A stretch of 64,000 bases of DNA from Onchidella celtica. Taxonomy: Eukaryota > Mollusca > Gastropoda > Systellommatophora > Onchidiidae. This document shows, in pieces, positions 22,430 to 32,219 of the stretch; positions within the stretch are counted from its first letter, which is position 1; each line of letters begins with the position of its first letter. The translations under genes were made by a program, and so were the position numbers. The notes beneath the pieces are model-generated. The model saw only the letters and a list, made by a program, of their open reading frames with translations. It did no database searches and was not told the DNA's origin. The DNA is taken from the NCBI GenBank assembly GCA_963931925.1, contig OZ007570.1, forward strand, positions 38,184,620 through 38,248,619. Direction: 5' to 3'.

Positions 22430-23170
22430 GGAATGATGTCTAGGACTATGGAAAACAACAATATCCCGTCTGGAATTGCGCTGTTGAGTGATCGTGTTTA
22501 TTTTTTCTTACTTCTGGTTTTGATTCTAATGATAAAATGATTGTGAAACTGGATTTATGGAAAACGGAAAGACAAATTGTATGAATAGGCTTCACCAATT
22601 TTACCAAAAATTCCCAAATTCTATGACCTTAATCTTGCTGTTAAATGAGACTAACATTGCATTTCGTATTAGTCAGTTGATATGAGTAGTCTGAGCTTTA
22701 TCTATGGCCGGTTGTTTGCCTCACCTTCTCCACTCACCACTCCATTCGATGGCTGGCCTACATCCAACTCGCAGAGCTTTCCCAAAAATCATATTTTCGT
22801 CTATATGGAAACAAAATTAATTATATAAATATCGTCACATTTAAAAACAGGATCAAAACTGGATTGTTTAGCACTGTCTTTTTTTAAACTGAATGATGTC
22901 CCTTTTTGGTCTCAGAGATTTGAGGATGAGAGTAGATCGAGTGTTCGTTAATGTGTGTGAGTGGGAGCATGAGGAATTGATCTTATGTTAATCCTGTTTT
23001 TAATTTTCGGCTCAGCGCTTTAGAGCACATCATTTTTTTTGGTGTGGATTTGAGCGCTATACAATTATTACATTGCATTACATAACATTACATTACACTT
23101 CACGAATTTCCTTAAAGAGAATTTGGTAAAGCGTGCACAGACGATAAGGTGATGCACGAATCATTCCATA
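22430..23170. other. No recognisable feature
   Basis: AT-rich; a TTACATT-rich patch at 23065-23097. No coding or shared-repeat signal seen. Confidence 0.45.
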
Positions 23171-23177
23171 GAGTTCT

Positions 23178-23312
23178 TCAAAATACGGCAAAAAAAAAAA
23201 GTTGTATGTAGCCAGTCTTCGCGTAAAGAATAATAAAAAAAAAACGATACAAATAAGACGCATATTTTGAACTTGCTTCAAGCCTTGCTACGGCCCTACA
23301 GGTTTTCGGTGT
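23178..23312 (+). repeat. R2 copy 4
   Basis: AAGTTGTATGTAGCCAG, CTTCGCGTAAAGAATAA and the extension CTTGCTTCAAGCCTTGCTAC are R2-type blocks. Confidence 0.7.
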
Positions 23313-23518
23313 TTTTTATTTTTATAACATAAGAGTTCTTCAGTTTCATTTTGCTGCTCTGCCTTTCAGAGCCAGAATTTTCTTTTATTGTTTCCCATAA
23401 TAACAAATAAATAAATAAATAAATAAAAAGGACCAGCGCACCATACAATGACTTTGCACAGGCATATAAGTGCTACTTGTATTACTGTCGTGTCGAAGCC
23501 GCGTGGCATTTTTAAAAA

Positions 23519-23822
23519 GAATATTGTTACAAGTACTTTTTGCGCTAGGGGTACGTATTTTAAAGCCTTTGTGACTCCAGAGCTGGAGAGCTCCTTCCGA
23601 AATGCTCCTTGACAACAGCCTTAATTAAGTATGATTATTTATTCTTTCAGATTGTCTTTTTTTGTTTTCCTCCTGTTATTTGGTTGAAAGGGTAAGGGTG
23701 CAGGGTTCGGTCTTCGATAAGATTTGGGGTTGAGGATGAGGACCGGATTTAGGATAGGTACGTAGACGTACGGGCCCGTAGCGCAAAATGCCTGGGGGAG
23801 GAGCGTACGTATTTATAATAAC
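23519..23822 (+). mobile_element. R1 family MITE copy 4
   Basis: Left end GAATATTGTTACAAGTAC lacks the CGTACGCCCCCCAAG part of the TIR. The interior CCAGAGCTGGAGAGCTCCTT is typical and the right end GAGCGTACGTATTTATAATA is intact. Confidence 0.85.
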
Positions 23823-24059
23823 GGCCTTTTTTTTTTTAAAATTTAGGGTAATGAATGGAGATACGCACATATGCGACACGAGGGCCCATTACAGAGCCAA
23901 CAGACACTTGAAAGTAAGACACGACAGCAAGTGGCAAGTGTGCGCTTAGCCTTTGTCCTTTTCGCCTCCATTTTTAATTAGTTTTGACAAATTCGAAACG
24001 ACATCAACTAAAACTTTATAATTCCCCGAGAGAAAATACTTATTTCACCTTTCGCCTAG

Positions 24060-24400
24060 GCATTGTCCACCCACTTCAGGATGTGGACCTCTGACAATGT
24101 CTTCCATTCCTTTCTGTCTGATGTTTTCCTTATCCATGTTGTTCCCCCCTCTCTTTTCAATATCATCCTGCCATCTTCTTCCTGGTCGTCCGCGTGGTTC
24201 TTTTTCCTGTCCATGGCGGCCATTCAGTCCATCTATTAGTATTATCATTCATCCTTCTCACATGTCCAGCCCAATTCCACTTTTGTTGTAGCATGAATTT
24301 TACCTGTGTCCGTCAGCTTTGTTTGTGTTGCGTATTTTCGGCATGGGGAATTTTATCTTGCAGTCTGATGTTAAGCACTCTTCTTTCCTTTGAAAATACT
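24060..24400 (-). pseudogene. LINE reverse-transcriptase C-terminal remnant 1
   Basis: Minus-strand frames give ERRVLNIRLQDKIPHAENTQ, a stop, then QQKWNWAGHVRRMNDNTNRW, TEWPPWTGKR, and after a -1/+1 shift near 24200 EPRGRPGRRWQDDI followed by a degraded tail. This is the C-terminal signature of non-LTR retrotransposon ORF2 (ER-x-L-x-I-x-L-x-D-x-I, then K-W-x-W-A-G-H-x-x-R, R-W, GKR-x-x-GRP-x-x-RW-x-D-D-I), the type often annotated as endonuclease-reverse transcriptase. At least one stop and one frameshift mark it as dead. The catalytic RT motifs lie upstream of the preserved part and are absent. An R1 MITE lies about 110 bp upstream on the minus strand. Confidence 0.85.
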
Positions 24401-24510
24401 TGTTAAGTTAACTTTATCATGGTAAATTTCTTACGATGTTTTGTGAAGTTCATTTGGGTACCTGCAAGAAGTTTCCTTTCACAAGGTCTGTCGATGACTC
24501 TCCATGTTGG

Positions 24511-24852
24511 TTGTTGTTATGTGTACATCGCACCCCAAGCGTTTTGCGTTAGGGGTCCGTGCTATACGTATCTATCCGTAACCCTGTCCTTGTCTTCAAT
24601 CCTAATCTGATCGAATCCCTAACCCTACCCCCCCCCCCCTACCCTTTCAGCCAAAAAAAAAAAAAAAGAAGGACAAGAAAAAGAAAATCTGAAAGAATAA
24701 TATTATTAATTACGGCTGTTGTTTGGAGTATTTCGGGAGCTCTCTATCTCTGGAGTCACAAAAGGTTTTGAAATACCTACCCCAGGAGCAAACAACAACA
24801 ACAACAACAAAAACCCAACAACTTGGGGGACATACGTACGCGTAACAACATT
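24511..24852 (-). mobile_element. R1 family MITE copy 5
   Basis: Inverted relative to copy 1. Left TTGTTGTTATGTGTACATCG with CACCCCAAGCGTTTTGCG, and right GGGGGACATACGTACGCGTA with ACAACATT. The interior contains CCCTAACCCTACCC and a (CAA)n run. Confidence 0.85.
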
Positions 24853-24859
24853 CCTCCAT

Positions 24860-25452
24860 GTTTGCTAGTAAATGCAAGTGAAGGTCATGTAAACACGTCC
24901 ACGTCACAGTGTTTCTGCCCAACCCAAATTACGAGAAAAATGAGATTACACCCCTTTGTGTCCACGCCAGTACTCTATCTGCGTATATCCAACTGGTGGC
25001 ATCTGACAGCTAGTAATGCCTTGCCATTGTCCATACGATTCCAAGTCCATTCGAGATGTACCACATAATTCCCCCTATAATTCCCCCATTGCTTCATGCG
25101 AAGCTGATAACTACCGTTTTTCTGGGTGCATAATCACAGGTTTGAACCAGGAAGGATAGGCTATTTGACAGTACATAAAGGAGAATAGTTACAAAGTGAG
25201 TAAGCTCGGAAAAACCGCATGACCAAAATTTGGAAGTATGTATGGCTCATTGTTTTGAACATCAGTAAGTTCCGTGTTTTCAAACTTGCTAAGGTTCACT
25301 TGGGCGGATACAGTGGTTTTTTTTTTGTTGGTTTGGTCACCATGTAACAATTTTTTCTTACTTGTTTATTTCAGTGCCACTTTCACTGATTCAACTGGAA
25401 ATAGATCAATACAGGAAATCGGAATCGCTGAGCGTTGACATAATACTTGACC
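24860..25452. other. No recognisable feature
   Basis: No domain, RNA gene or shared repeat recognised. Confidence 0.45.
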
Positions 25453-25533
25453 CTCTCTCTCTCTCTGTCCCTCTCCCTATCTATCGCTCTCTGTCTCTGT
25501 CTGTCTGTCTGTCTGTCTCTCTCTGTCTCTTTC
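25453..25533. repeat. CT/CTGT low-complexity tract
   Basis: Short (CT)n and (CTGT)n words. Confidence 0.9.
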
Positions 25534-26383
25534 TACGCATCTACGGAACAGTTTAAAGAAAAAGCAAGAATATCTAAACGAGTATTTAAAACGCGACTGA
25601 CTCACACACCTTGTTGTATAGCGTATACTGAATTTGTGTAGCGATGCCCACAACTCAGGGGTTTCGGAACTTGAGGGTGGTTCCATTGCTAAGTCAGGGA
25701 GGGGGGGGGGCGGACTTCGAAAACAACAACATCAGCAGAAAATGATTTACAATTTACAGAAGTTTTGATCTCATGCGAGGAACTGGTCATCTGATGTACA
25801 GTTGGACAGATTATACTGATCCTTGGGAAATCGTTTTGTGCGCACACTGACCTGCTAAACTGCTGTGTGATAGACAGGTCCCCTTTGTTTGAATGCCCTG
25901 GTTGGTTTGAACCGAACGCTGATTAATGAAAGCTTACCGTCACTATAATAAACAAAAGCAAATGTTGTGAAACATACATATTTCAGAGATCAACGGGACA
26001 AACTTGACTTTCTTCACTGAACTCGTTCATAACTAATAGTGTATATCTAATTAATTCGGTATCTACTTTCAGAATTCCGTATGTCGTAATGATGGGGGGG
26101 GGGGGGGCGCCGATTTTCCTGTCAAAAACATTAGGAAATAAAAAGTTTTTCGATTGAAACGGGACAAAGAAAGTACAACACATAAACTGTGGATGAAATG
26201 CTCACTGAGATATGAAAGATAAGGTACCATAGAATTTTCTTCACGGAATGAGAAGAGGTCTCGAATTTAGCTCTGTCCGAGATAATTTGCTTTCCAAAGT
26301 ACGCATCTAAATAGTTTTGACTAAATTTCCGTTTTGAATGCTAATATTGCTGTTTCTTATATTTTCTTAGTAAATCCGGGAAG

Positions 26384-26586
26384 ACCCTATCATACTAAGC
26401 CCGGCCAGATACGGTCAGCTTCTGCCATTATTTCTTGGGCGTGTTTGGGCGTACATATTTTACGGACAACAACTGGCTGTGACGTTCCGGGCTTGGGTGT
26501 GATCATTGCTGTACATCTGCGTCTCCCTCCCTCCCCGATATCCCACTGGCCAACTTGTTGTGGCGTTCCGGGTTCAGTATGATGCC
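26384..26586 (+). mobile_element. R10 MITE, copy B with extra end
   Basis: Begins ACCCTATCATACTAAGCCCG; a first internal end reads GACGTTCCGGGCTTGG (about 26480-26495); an outer end reads GCGTTCCGGGTTCAGTATGA. The shorter unit corresponds to copy A at 9421-9537, so the outer ~90 bp looks like a second end added by nested insertion or partial duplication. Confidence 0.7.
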
Positions 26587-26943
26587 CCCCCACACATAAT
26601 TCACAGTCACAGTTAGGCCTAATGAAACTTCATGTTTCACCGTTCTTTTTGACCTGTGCCGCCATGGCGCAACCCTCACGTAGAATAACACACTGTCTGG
26701 ACGCCGGTGGTGGCTCGTAGGTAAACAAAATATCATGGTAAACAAACATCCGTCCCGTGCAATGGGCATACCCACACGGTGGGCAGTATTGACCAGTGTC
26801 ATAAGTTGTGAATTGTGATGGACGATATTTCAAGGGCCACTTTCGATACTGCAACGAACGTTCTGTCTACTGTTTTGTATACTGTCATCGGTGTGCGCAA
26901 CAATCTTATGTTGTGCAGTTGTTGTTTTTTCTGTTATAGTATG

Positions 26944-27071
26944 TATGCGCTGAATGCATGTACAAATGTAAAATGGAAATTGTTTTGATAATAACTTCAC
27001 CATAGTCTATGCGCTGAATGCATGTACAAATGTAAAATGGAAATTGTTTTGATAATAACTTCACCATAGTC
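26944..27071 (+). repeat. 64-bp perfect tandem duplication
   Basis: Units 26944-27007 and 27008-27071 look identical (start TATGCGCTGAATGCATGTAC, end CACCATAGTC). Confidence 0.97.
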
Positions 27072-27197
27072 TATCTCCCTAAGCTACTAAGACTACTGGC
27101 ATATTCTAATACAATACAAATATGACTGCATTCTTCGAAAACACGTTCAGTTAAGATTTTATTGTGTACTTTGAATTACATTATTTTAGGTAATTAA

Positions 27198-27267
27198 CCC
27201 TTTGTGCATACACCAATTTCCTGTGTGCACTGGTTGGAAAACGTATGTATATGAGCGCACAAAAGGC
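27198..27267. mobile_element. piggyBac-like mini-MITE (70 bp, TTAA-flanked) 2
   Basis: TTAA at 27194-27197 and 27268-27271 flanks CCCTTTGTGCATAC on the left and GCGCACAAAAGGC on the right. Very short, with almost nothing between the subterminal regions. Confidence 0.75.
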
Positions 27268-27730
27268 TTAATTTAGATGGAATAGTGACTGTGACAGTAG
27301 CCGTTATGCACATAGGCATGCCACAATTACTCCAACTAACTGCACCATAAAAGCCATTGCTACTTCGGCCTCATTGACAATCTCATAATTATACTTTCTA
27401 CTTCTGCTGCCACTTCTCGTGCTACCTGTGCGAGTACGGACAATACTTATTTCTCATTTTCATTGTTATGAACTGGTTTCAATCTCACGAACTTGCGCTT
27501 CATTGAATTTTTGCAAAATTAATTATTATGTACCAATATGGACAATGGAGTATTATTATTATGACTGCCTTACACCATGATTTCGTTGATATGAATGAAC
27601 TATTAATATACCAGTTGAAATCACTTTTACGGCCTTTACTACTTAAAAAATAATAATGATAAAAAAAAAAAGACTACAGAATATGTTCCAGCACTGTTTC
27701 ACTTGCACCCATTGCTTTTTTTTTTTTTTT

Positions 27731-28070
27731 CTGGCCCGAGGAAAGTCTTTGTTGACTGAAAGACGAGAGTTGTTTTTTTTTTGGTTGCCCCTTCATTTCC
27801 AATTCTTTTGCGATTTATTGTAACATTTCTTTATTATTTGTTTCCAACGCGGATCTTCTGCGAAATACATTTTTTTTTTCTGTTTTATTTTGGGCACGTT
27901 TTAACTTTATATGGTCGCTAACATCATCGCTCTTACTACCTTTGCTACTATGGAAAACAGCAACTACAACAACAGCAACAGAAGAATCGCCACTGCAACC
28001 ACAATGGGACTGTTACCAATCTAAACCCACTGAACACCACCGTCAGAAAACGAACTAATATTTTCACATT
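27731..28070 (+). repeat. 340-bp duplicated block, copy A
   Basis: From GGCCCGAGGAAAGTCTT to TTTTCACATT this block recurs at 29971-30320 with high similarity. Shared stretches include CCCCTTCATTTCCAATTCTT and CCACTGCAACCACAATGGGA. No open frame is conserved between copies. Confidence 0.9.
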
Positions 28071-28292
28071 CTCACTCATTCTTTTTTTTTTTTCCCAAAC
28101 AGGAAGTTACCTGTATCGAAAGTTTACTTTTACTGGGTTGAACCAGGGAGGTCTCATTCATTCCAACAAATTTTGGTTGTGAACTTTTCAGGGAACCAGG
28201 CCATATTTCCGTTTCATTTGCAAGAAATTGTTTTCTATACCAACCTAAGCACTTCTGATTAAATGACACAAAGTTTAAAAAGAAAAAATAAA

Positions 28293-28324
28293 GGGGGTTT
28301 GGGGTTGGGGTTGGGGGGGGGGGG
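28293..28324 (+). other. G-quadruplex motif, GGGGTT-type
   Basis: GGGGGTTTGGGGTTGGGGTT followed by a G11 run: four or more G-tracts with 2-3-nt loops. It resembles tandem GGGGTT repeats but is too short to be a telomere. Confidence 0.8.
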
Positions 28325-28542
28325 ATTACGAGCTGTGCAAAACGCATCTTCTGTAATGTGTTATAACAATTTTTTGAGAAATAAGTTCTAGGAACATTCA
28401 TTTTCAAGGGAGTTTGCATGTGAAGCACAAAGACACGCAGACTTTTCTTGAGTAAAGTCTTTGGTCTGAAACTGTGTTAGAGAAGTTAAAGACCTTGCAG
28501 TTATAGTAATGTCTTTGTGACGAATTCCAGTCCTAACGCGTG

Positions 28543-28673
28543 ACCGTCGGTCGGCTTTTGGAACCTCTTTTAAAGTAAACTAAAATACAACTCAGTATTT
28601 TCTCTATTTGACGTTGCCCATAATAACAACCTTGAAGTTTAGTTTGATCAGATTCCAACAGCCGACCGACGGT
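28543..28673. mobile_element. Small inverted-repeat element (131 bp)
   Basis: Left ACCGTCGGTCGGCTTTTGGA and right TCCAACAGCCGACCGACGGT are inverted repeats with 21 of 22 positions matching when extended by two bases. No second copy seen and flanks show no clear target duplication. Confidence 0.65.
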
Positions 28674-28674
28674 A

Positions 28675-29785
28675 TGACTTGCTGCTCCTGAATTTCAATA
28701 GTTGAGCCTGACAAAGATCATTAAGAGACTTCATAATGAATTTTGTGTTATTTTGTGATGTCAAGTTCTCGCACGGTAATCGGGGGACTGAACAGCAGAA
28801 TGTTTCAGCATCGAGGGGCCCTTTACAATTACTTTGTGGCGTTCATACTTGTGTACCCGACTTGTGTGTATGTGTATGTGTGTGTGTTTGTATGTGTACA
28901 GATCTATATGCGTACGAACGATTCTTGTTTGTAATAATGGCTTCCGTTTAGATATTTAAAAAAAAAAAAAAGAAGTTTGTCGTTCCAGTTTTGTATCTAC
29001 AATCGGACCCCACACAAGCATAATTATGGGGAAAAGCAAAAAAAAAAAAAAAAAAGGTGGGGGGGGGGGGGGAGATGAGGGCGGGGGGGGTTCTATTTTC
29101 CAGGTCGTGAAACTTTCTGACGTACTGACCCGTTGCATAATGAAAGGCAGAACTTTATCAGCCCCTATGATATCGATATGACCCTTTACCACCTTCCAGG
29201 TTAAGCTCGGGCATTGCAACGGCCTTGCAAACTTGACTTCGGCAAGTGAATAATCAAAGAGCAGACAGCCTTCAATCATAGCTTAAACAAAGCACTGCCC
29301 CCTGTAGGGTTGACAAAGTTGGAGTGATTTTTGTACGAAAACCGTGATCCTAGAAAGGAAAAAATAATTATTTGGCTTTTGCGGCTTTCTTGTTCTTTTG
29401 TTTTCCCGTTTAAGGTGATTCTCTGAAGGTCTTTTAAGAAAAATCACCGTTGTCACCATGACAGTGCACCTGTTACAATTTGTAAAATGACACGCAATGC
29501 AAGCCGAGGGCAGGTCAATTAATCATTAAAAAGAATGCCAAATTTTGAGAATTCTGAAAACAATAGCAACAAACTCACACATATGAATGGACTCCCTTTT
29601 CAAGTTCACCATGCTGACCCAGTGTCTCTCTCTGAATGTTTGTCTGTTGAAATGAAAAAGGGTAAGTTGCAAGTTAGGTCGACCTAAGAGGATGTCACAA
29701 AGGGAAAATGTATGAGATGGCAGTACACGACATTTGTTTCAGTAAAATTCAAAGCAAGGCCAGGGCTCAAACTCAAATAATAAAG
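28675..29785. other. No recognisable gene; homopolymer runs
   Basis: Poly(A) near 28960 and 29038 and poly(G) near 29059-29090. A GT-rich patch at 28864-28900. Nothing coding recognised. Confidence 0.45.
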
Positions 29786-29788
29786 CTT

Positions 29789-29936
29789 GCAGATCACAGA
29801 GTCAAGTCTGTTTCCTGTCGGCTTTGACTCAGCCGAACGTCCCTTTGAATGAACTAGCAAAGAAAAACTTGTTTCAGTCGTATTAATGAGCCAGGTCCCG
29901 TCTGACGCTATGGTCCACCAAACCGAGGCAAAACTG
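29789..29936 (+). mobile_element. R3 copy 2 (partial)
   Basis: ACAGAGTCAAGTCTGTTTCC, GACTCAG, GAGCCAGGTCCCGTCTGACG and CCGAGGCAAAACTG follow R3 order. Ends are worn. It abuts the duplicated block that starts at 29971. Confidence 0.6.
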
Positions 29937-29970
29937 ATTCATTGTTGTTTTTTTTCTCTTTTTTTTTTTT

Positions 29971-30320
29971 TTGGCCCGAGGAAAGTCTTCGTTGACTGAA
30001 AGGCGAGAGTTTGCGGTTTTGTTTTTTTTTGTTTTTGCCCCTTCATTTCCAATTCTTTTGTGATTTATATTGTAACATTTCTTTATTATTTGTTTCCAAC
30101 GAGGATCTTCTGCTAAATACATTTTTTTCTGTTTTATTTTGGCCATCTGTTAACTTAATATGGTCGCTAACATCACGGCGCTTACTACCTTTGCTACCAC
30201 AAAAAAACAGCAACAACAACAACCGAAGAATGGCCACTGCAACCACAATGGGACTGGTACCAATGTACACCCGCTGAACACCACCACCGTCAGAAAATGC
30301 ACTAATATTTTCACATTTCT
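29971..30320 (+). repeat. 340-bp duplicated block, copy B
   Basis: Partner of 27731-28070. Differences are mainly small indels in T runs and scattered substitutions. Confidence 0.9.
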
Positions 30321-30352
30321 CTATGGACGTCAAAATAGCAAAAAATGTCTCC

Positions 30353-30490
30353 TCCCCGAGGTCTCTCTTTCTTCTAGCTGACGCAAGACAGTTTTGTCAA
30401 GTCTGAGCCATTGAGGCAGTCTTGTTGCGGTTTCGTCAGTCAGTGCGTGGGGTCCCCGTCTAACTCCATAGTTACGAATCTCAAAAGTCG
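30353..30490 (+). mobile_element. R3 copy 3 (left end missing)
   Basis: CGAGGTCTCTCTTTCTTCTA, GCAAGACAGTTTTG, CAGTGCGTGGGGTCCCCGTC and TAACTCCATAGTTA are internal R3 blocks. Confidence 0.6.
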
Positions 30491-30605
30491 TCTACGAGCA
30501 GTACACTCTACATACAAATCTTAAAATTGAGACTTTGCCGTTCTTTGCAAAGATTACAATTTTGACAGGTTTACCAATACCAATGGACTGTCACAATAAC
30601 TATAA

Positions 30606-30915
30606 GAATGTTGTTACAAGTACGTACACCCCCCCCCCCCCAAAGTTTTTTTGTGCTAGGGGTACATATTTTAAAGGCCTTTTGTGACCCCAGAGCTAGA
30701 GAACTCCTCCCGAAATGCTCCTAACACATGATTAATTATTTTTTCAGATTTTCTTTTTGTTCCCTCCTGGTTTTTTGGGTTGAAAGGGTAAGGGACAGGG
30801 TTAGGGATTCGATAAGATTTAGGGTTGAGGATAAGGACGGGGTTAGCGACAATACGTAGGCTATACGTGCGCGACCTTAGCACAGAACGCATGGGAGGCG
30901 TACGTATCTAACTGT
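30606..30915 (+). mobile_element. R1 family MITE copy 6
   Basis: GAATGTTGTTACAAGTACGT at the left, GGCGTACGTATCTAACTGTA at the right. The interior has CCCCAGAGCTAGAGAACTCC and CAGGGTTAGGGATTCGATAA. Confidence 0.85.
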
Positions 30916-31005
30916 AACTCCACTCGTTTTATCTATTTTCCAGTGAAAATGTGCTGAGTTGCTGTCACAACTAAAGTATTATTGAAAAACTGCATAATTA
31001 TAAGA

Positions 31006-31174
31006 CCAGTAGCACACGGAGTCAAGTCTGTTTTGCGTCAGTTTTGTCTCGGACTTGAATTTTTTTTTTTCCGTGTCAGCTAGCGAGACAGATTTGTTTC
31101 TGCCTCACTAGTGAGCCAGGTCCCGCCTAACTTCATAATCCACAAAACGGAGGCGAAAACAGACCCGACTGGTT
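31006..31174 (+). mobile_element. R3 copy 4
   Basis: CAGTAGCACACGGAGTCAAG, GAGACAGATTTGTTTC, GAGCCAGGTCCCGCCTAAC and CGAAAACAGACCCGACTGG are in R3 order. A poly(T) run interrupts the left half. Confidence 0.65.
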
Positions 31175-31510
31175 GCGATTTATATGGGCCCAAGCATTTC
31201 TGTTCAAGCTGTGACGTGTTTTGATAATGAGAATAAACCGCTTATTCAGCTGGCCAGTTTATTTAACTTTGTCCAAGCACCACAGCCATTGCTCTCTGTC
31301 CGGCTGTAAAAGTCTGGGTCAGATTTTGTACTGCTTTCAGATGGACCTGGACTGGCATGATTTTTGAAGCATTGCTAAGATAGGAAGTCATTTTCCTCTG
31401 TTATTCTCAAGGTCTGGGCCATACATTTGAAAATATTGCGTTAATGCACTGCCAAATCAGACACTTATGGTTCCACATAGGGGCCATCCATAAAGTATGT
31501 TGTACCCTCC

Positions 31511-31532
31511 GGGGGTTGGGGTTGGGGGAGGG
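31511..31532 (+). other. G-quadruplex motif
   Basis: GGGGGTTGGGGTTGGGGGAG followed by GG: four G-tracts with 1-2-nt loops. Confidence 0.75.
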
Positions 31533-31727
31533 AGAAAAGCGCACATGCATCAGAAATACGATGGACTTGTGGGGAGGGGAGTGTATCAGTTATGGTTCTA
31601 ATGAAATAGACAGTGTCCATGCACCATGCACCTTAAAGTTTTCAGAATATCAAGACATACATGTGTGTGTGCGTGGCGGGAGGGCGGGGGGAGGAGGGGT
31701 TGAAGCCAAGCATACAAAAAGCGGAAT

Positions 31728-32165
31728 GTCAAAATTGGGCCAAAAAAAAAAGTTGTATGTAACGAAACCCTGCGTGAGAAATAAAACCCAAACGGTACAA
31801 AGCAAACTAAAGAGAAGACAGAAAATACACAAAATTTTCGGCTTTCGCCTTTTTTCAAGGGTAATAAATATATATATATATATATTACTTAGCTGCGAGT
31901 TCTCAGCTAAGTAACATATCCTGTTTCGCTTCGATTCTATACATTTCCTGTTGAAATCTTTTATTGTTCGATTGTTGTTGGTTGTTTTTTTTTCACTTGA
32001 AAAAAGGCGAAAGCCGAAAATTTTGTGTATTTTCTTTAGTTTGCTTTGTAGCGTTGGGGTTTTATTTCTCACGCAGAGTTTCGCTACATACAACTTTTTC
32101 TTTTTGCCCAATTTTGACATTGCTTATAGCCCTGCTGCGACCCCACAGTTTTTCTATGGATTTTA
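31728..32165. repeat. R2 copy 5: head-to-head pair forming a long hairpin
   Basis: Left arm about 31729-31868 and right arm about 31995-32120 are inverted R2 tails with roughly 125 bp of near-matching sequence. The centre holds an (AT)n run and a perfect 11-bp stem, TTACTTAGCTG/CAGCTAAGTAA (31885-31914). TTAGCTGC(C/G)AGTTC is also the distal part of the 5.7-kb R2 copy, so two R2 elements appear fused at that end. The shared CCACAG extension follows on the right. Confidence 0.85.
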
Positions 32166-32193
32166 TGAAATTTCGTCAAAAAGCGGAATGTTT

Positions 32194-32214
32194 GGGGTGG
32201 GGGGTGGGGGTGGG
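32194..32214 (+). other. G-quadruplex motif, one-base loops
   Basis: GGGGTGGGGGGTGGGGGTGG plus G: four G-tracts separated by single T, a very stable class in vitro. Confidence 0.8.
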
Positions 32215-32219
32215 TAGAA

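Noticed and set aside
24609..24645. CCCTAACCCTACCC as interstitial telomere
   Set aside because: The same words occur at the same place in every R1 copy, so they belong to the MITE consensus.
31444..31914. 156-codon frames near 31.4-32.1 kb on both strands
   Set aside because: They run through the R2 hairpin and translate its A/T-rich tail (VTYNFFF-like strings seen in other R2 copies too).
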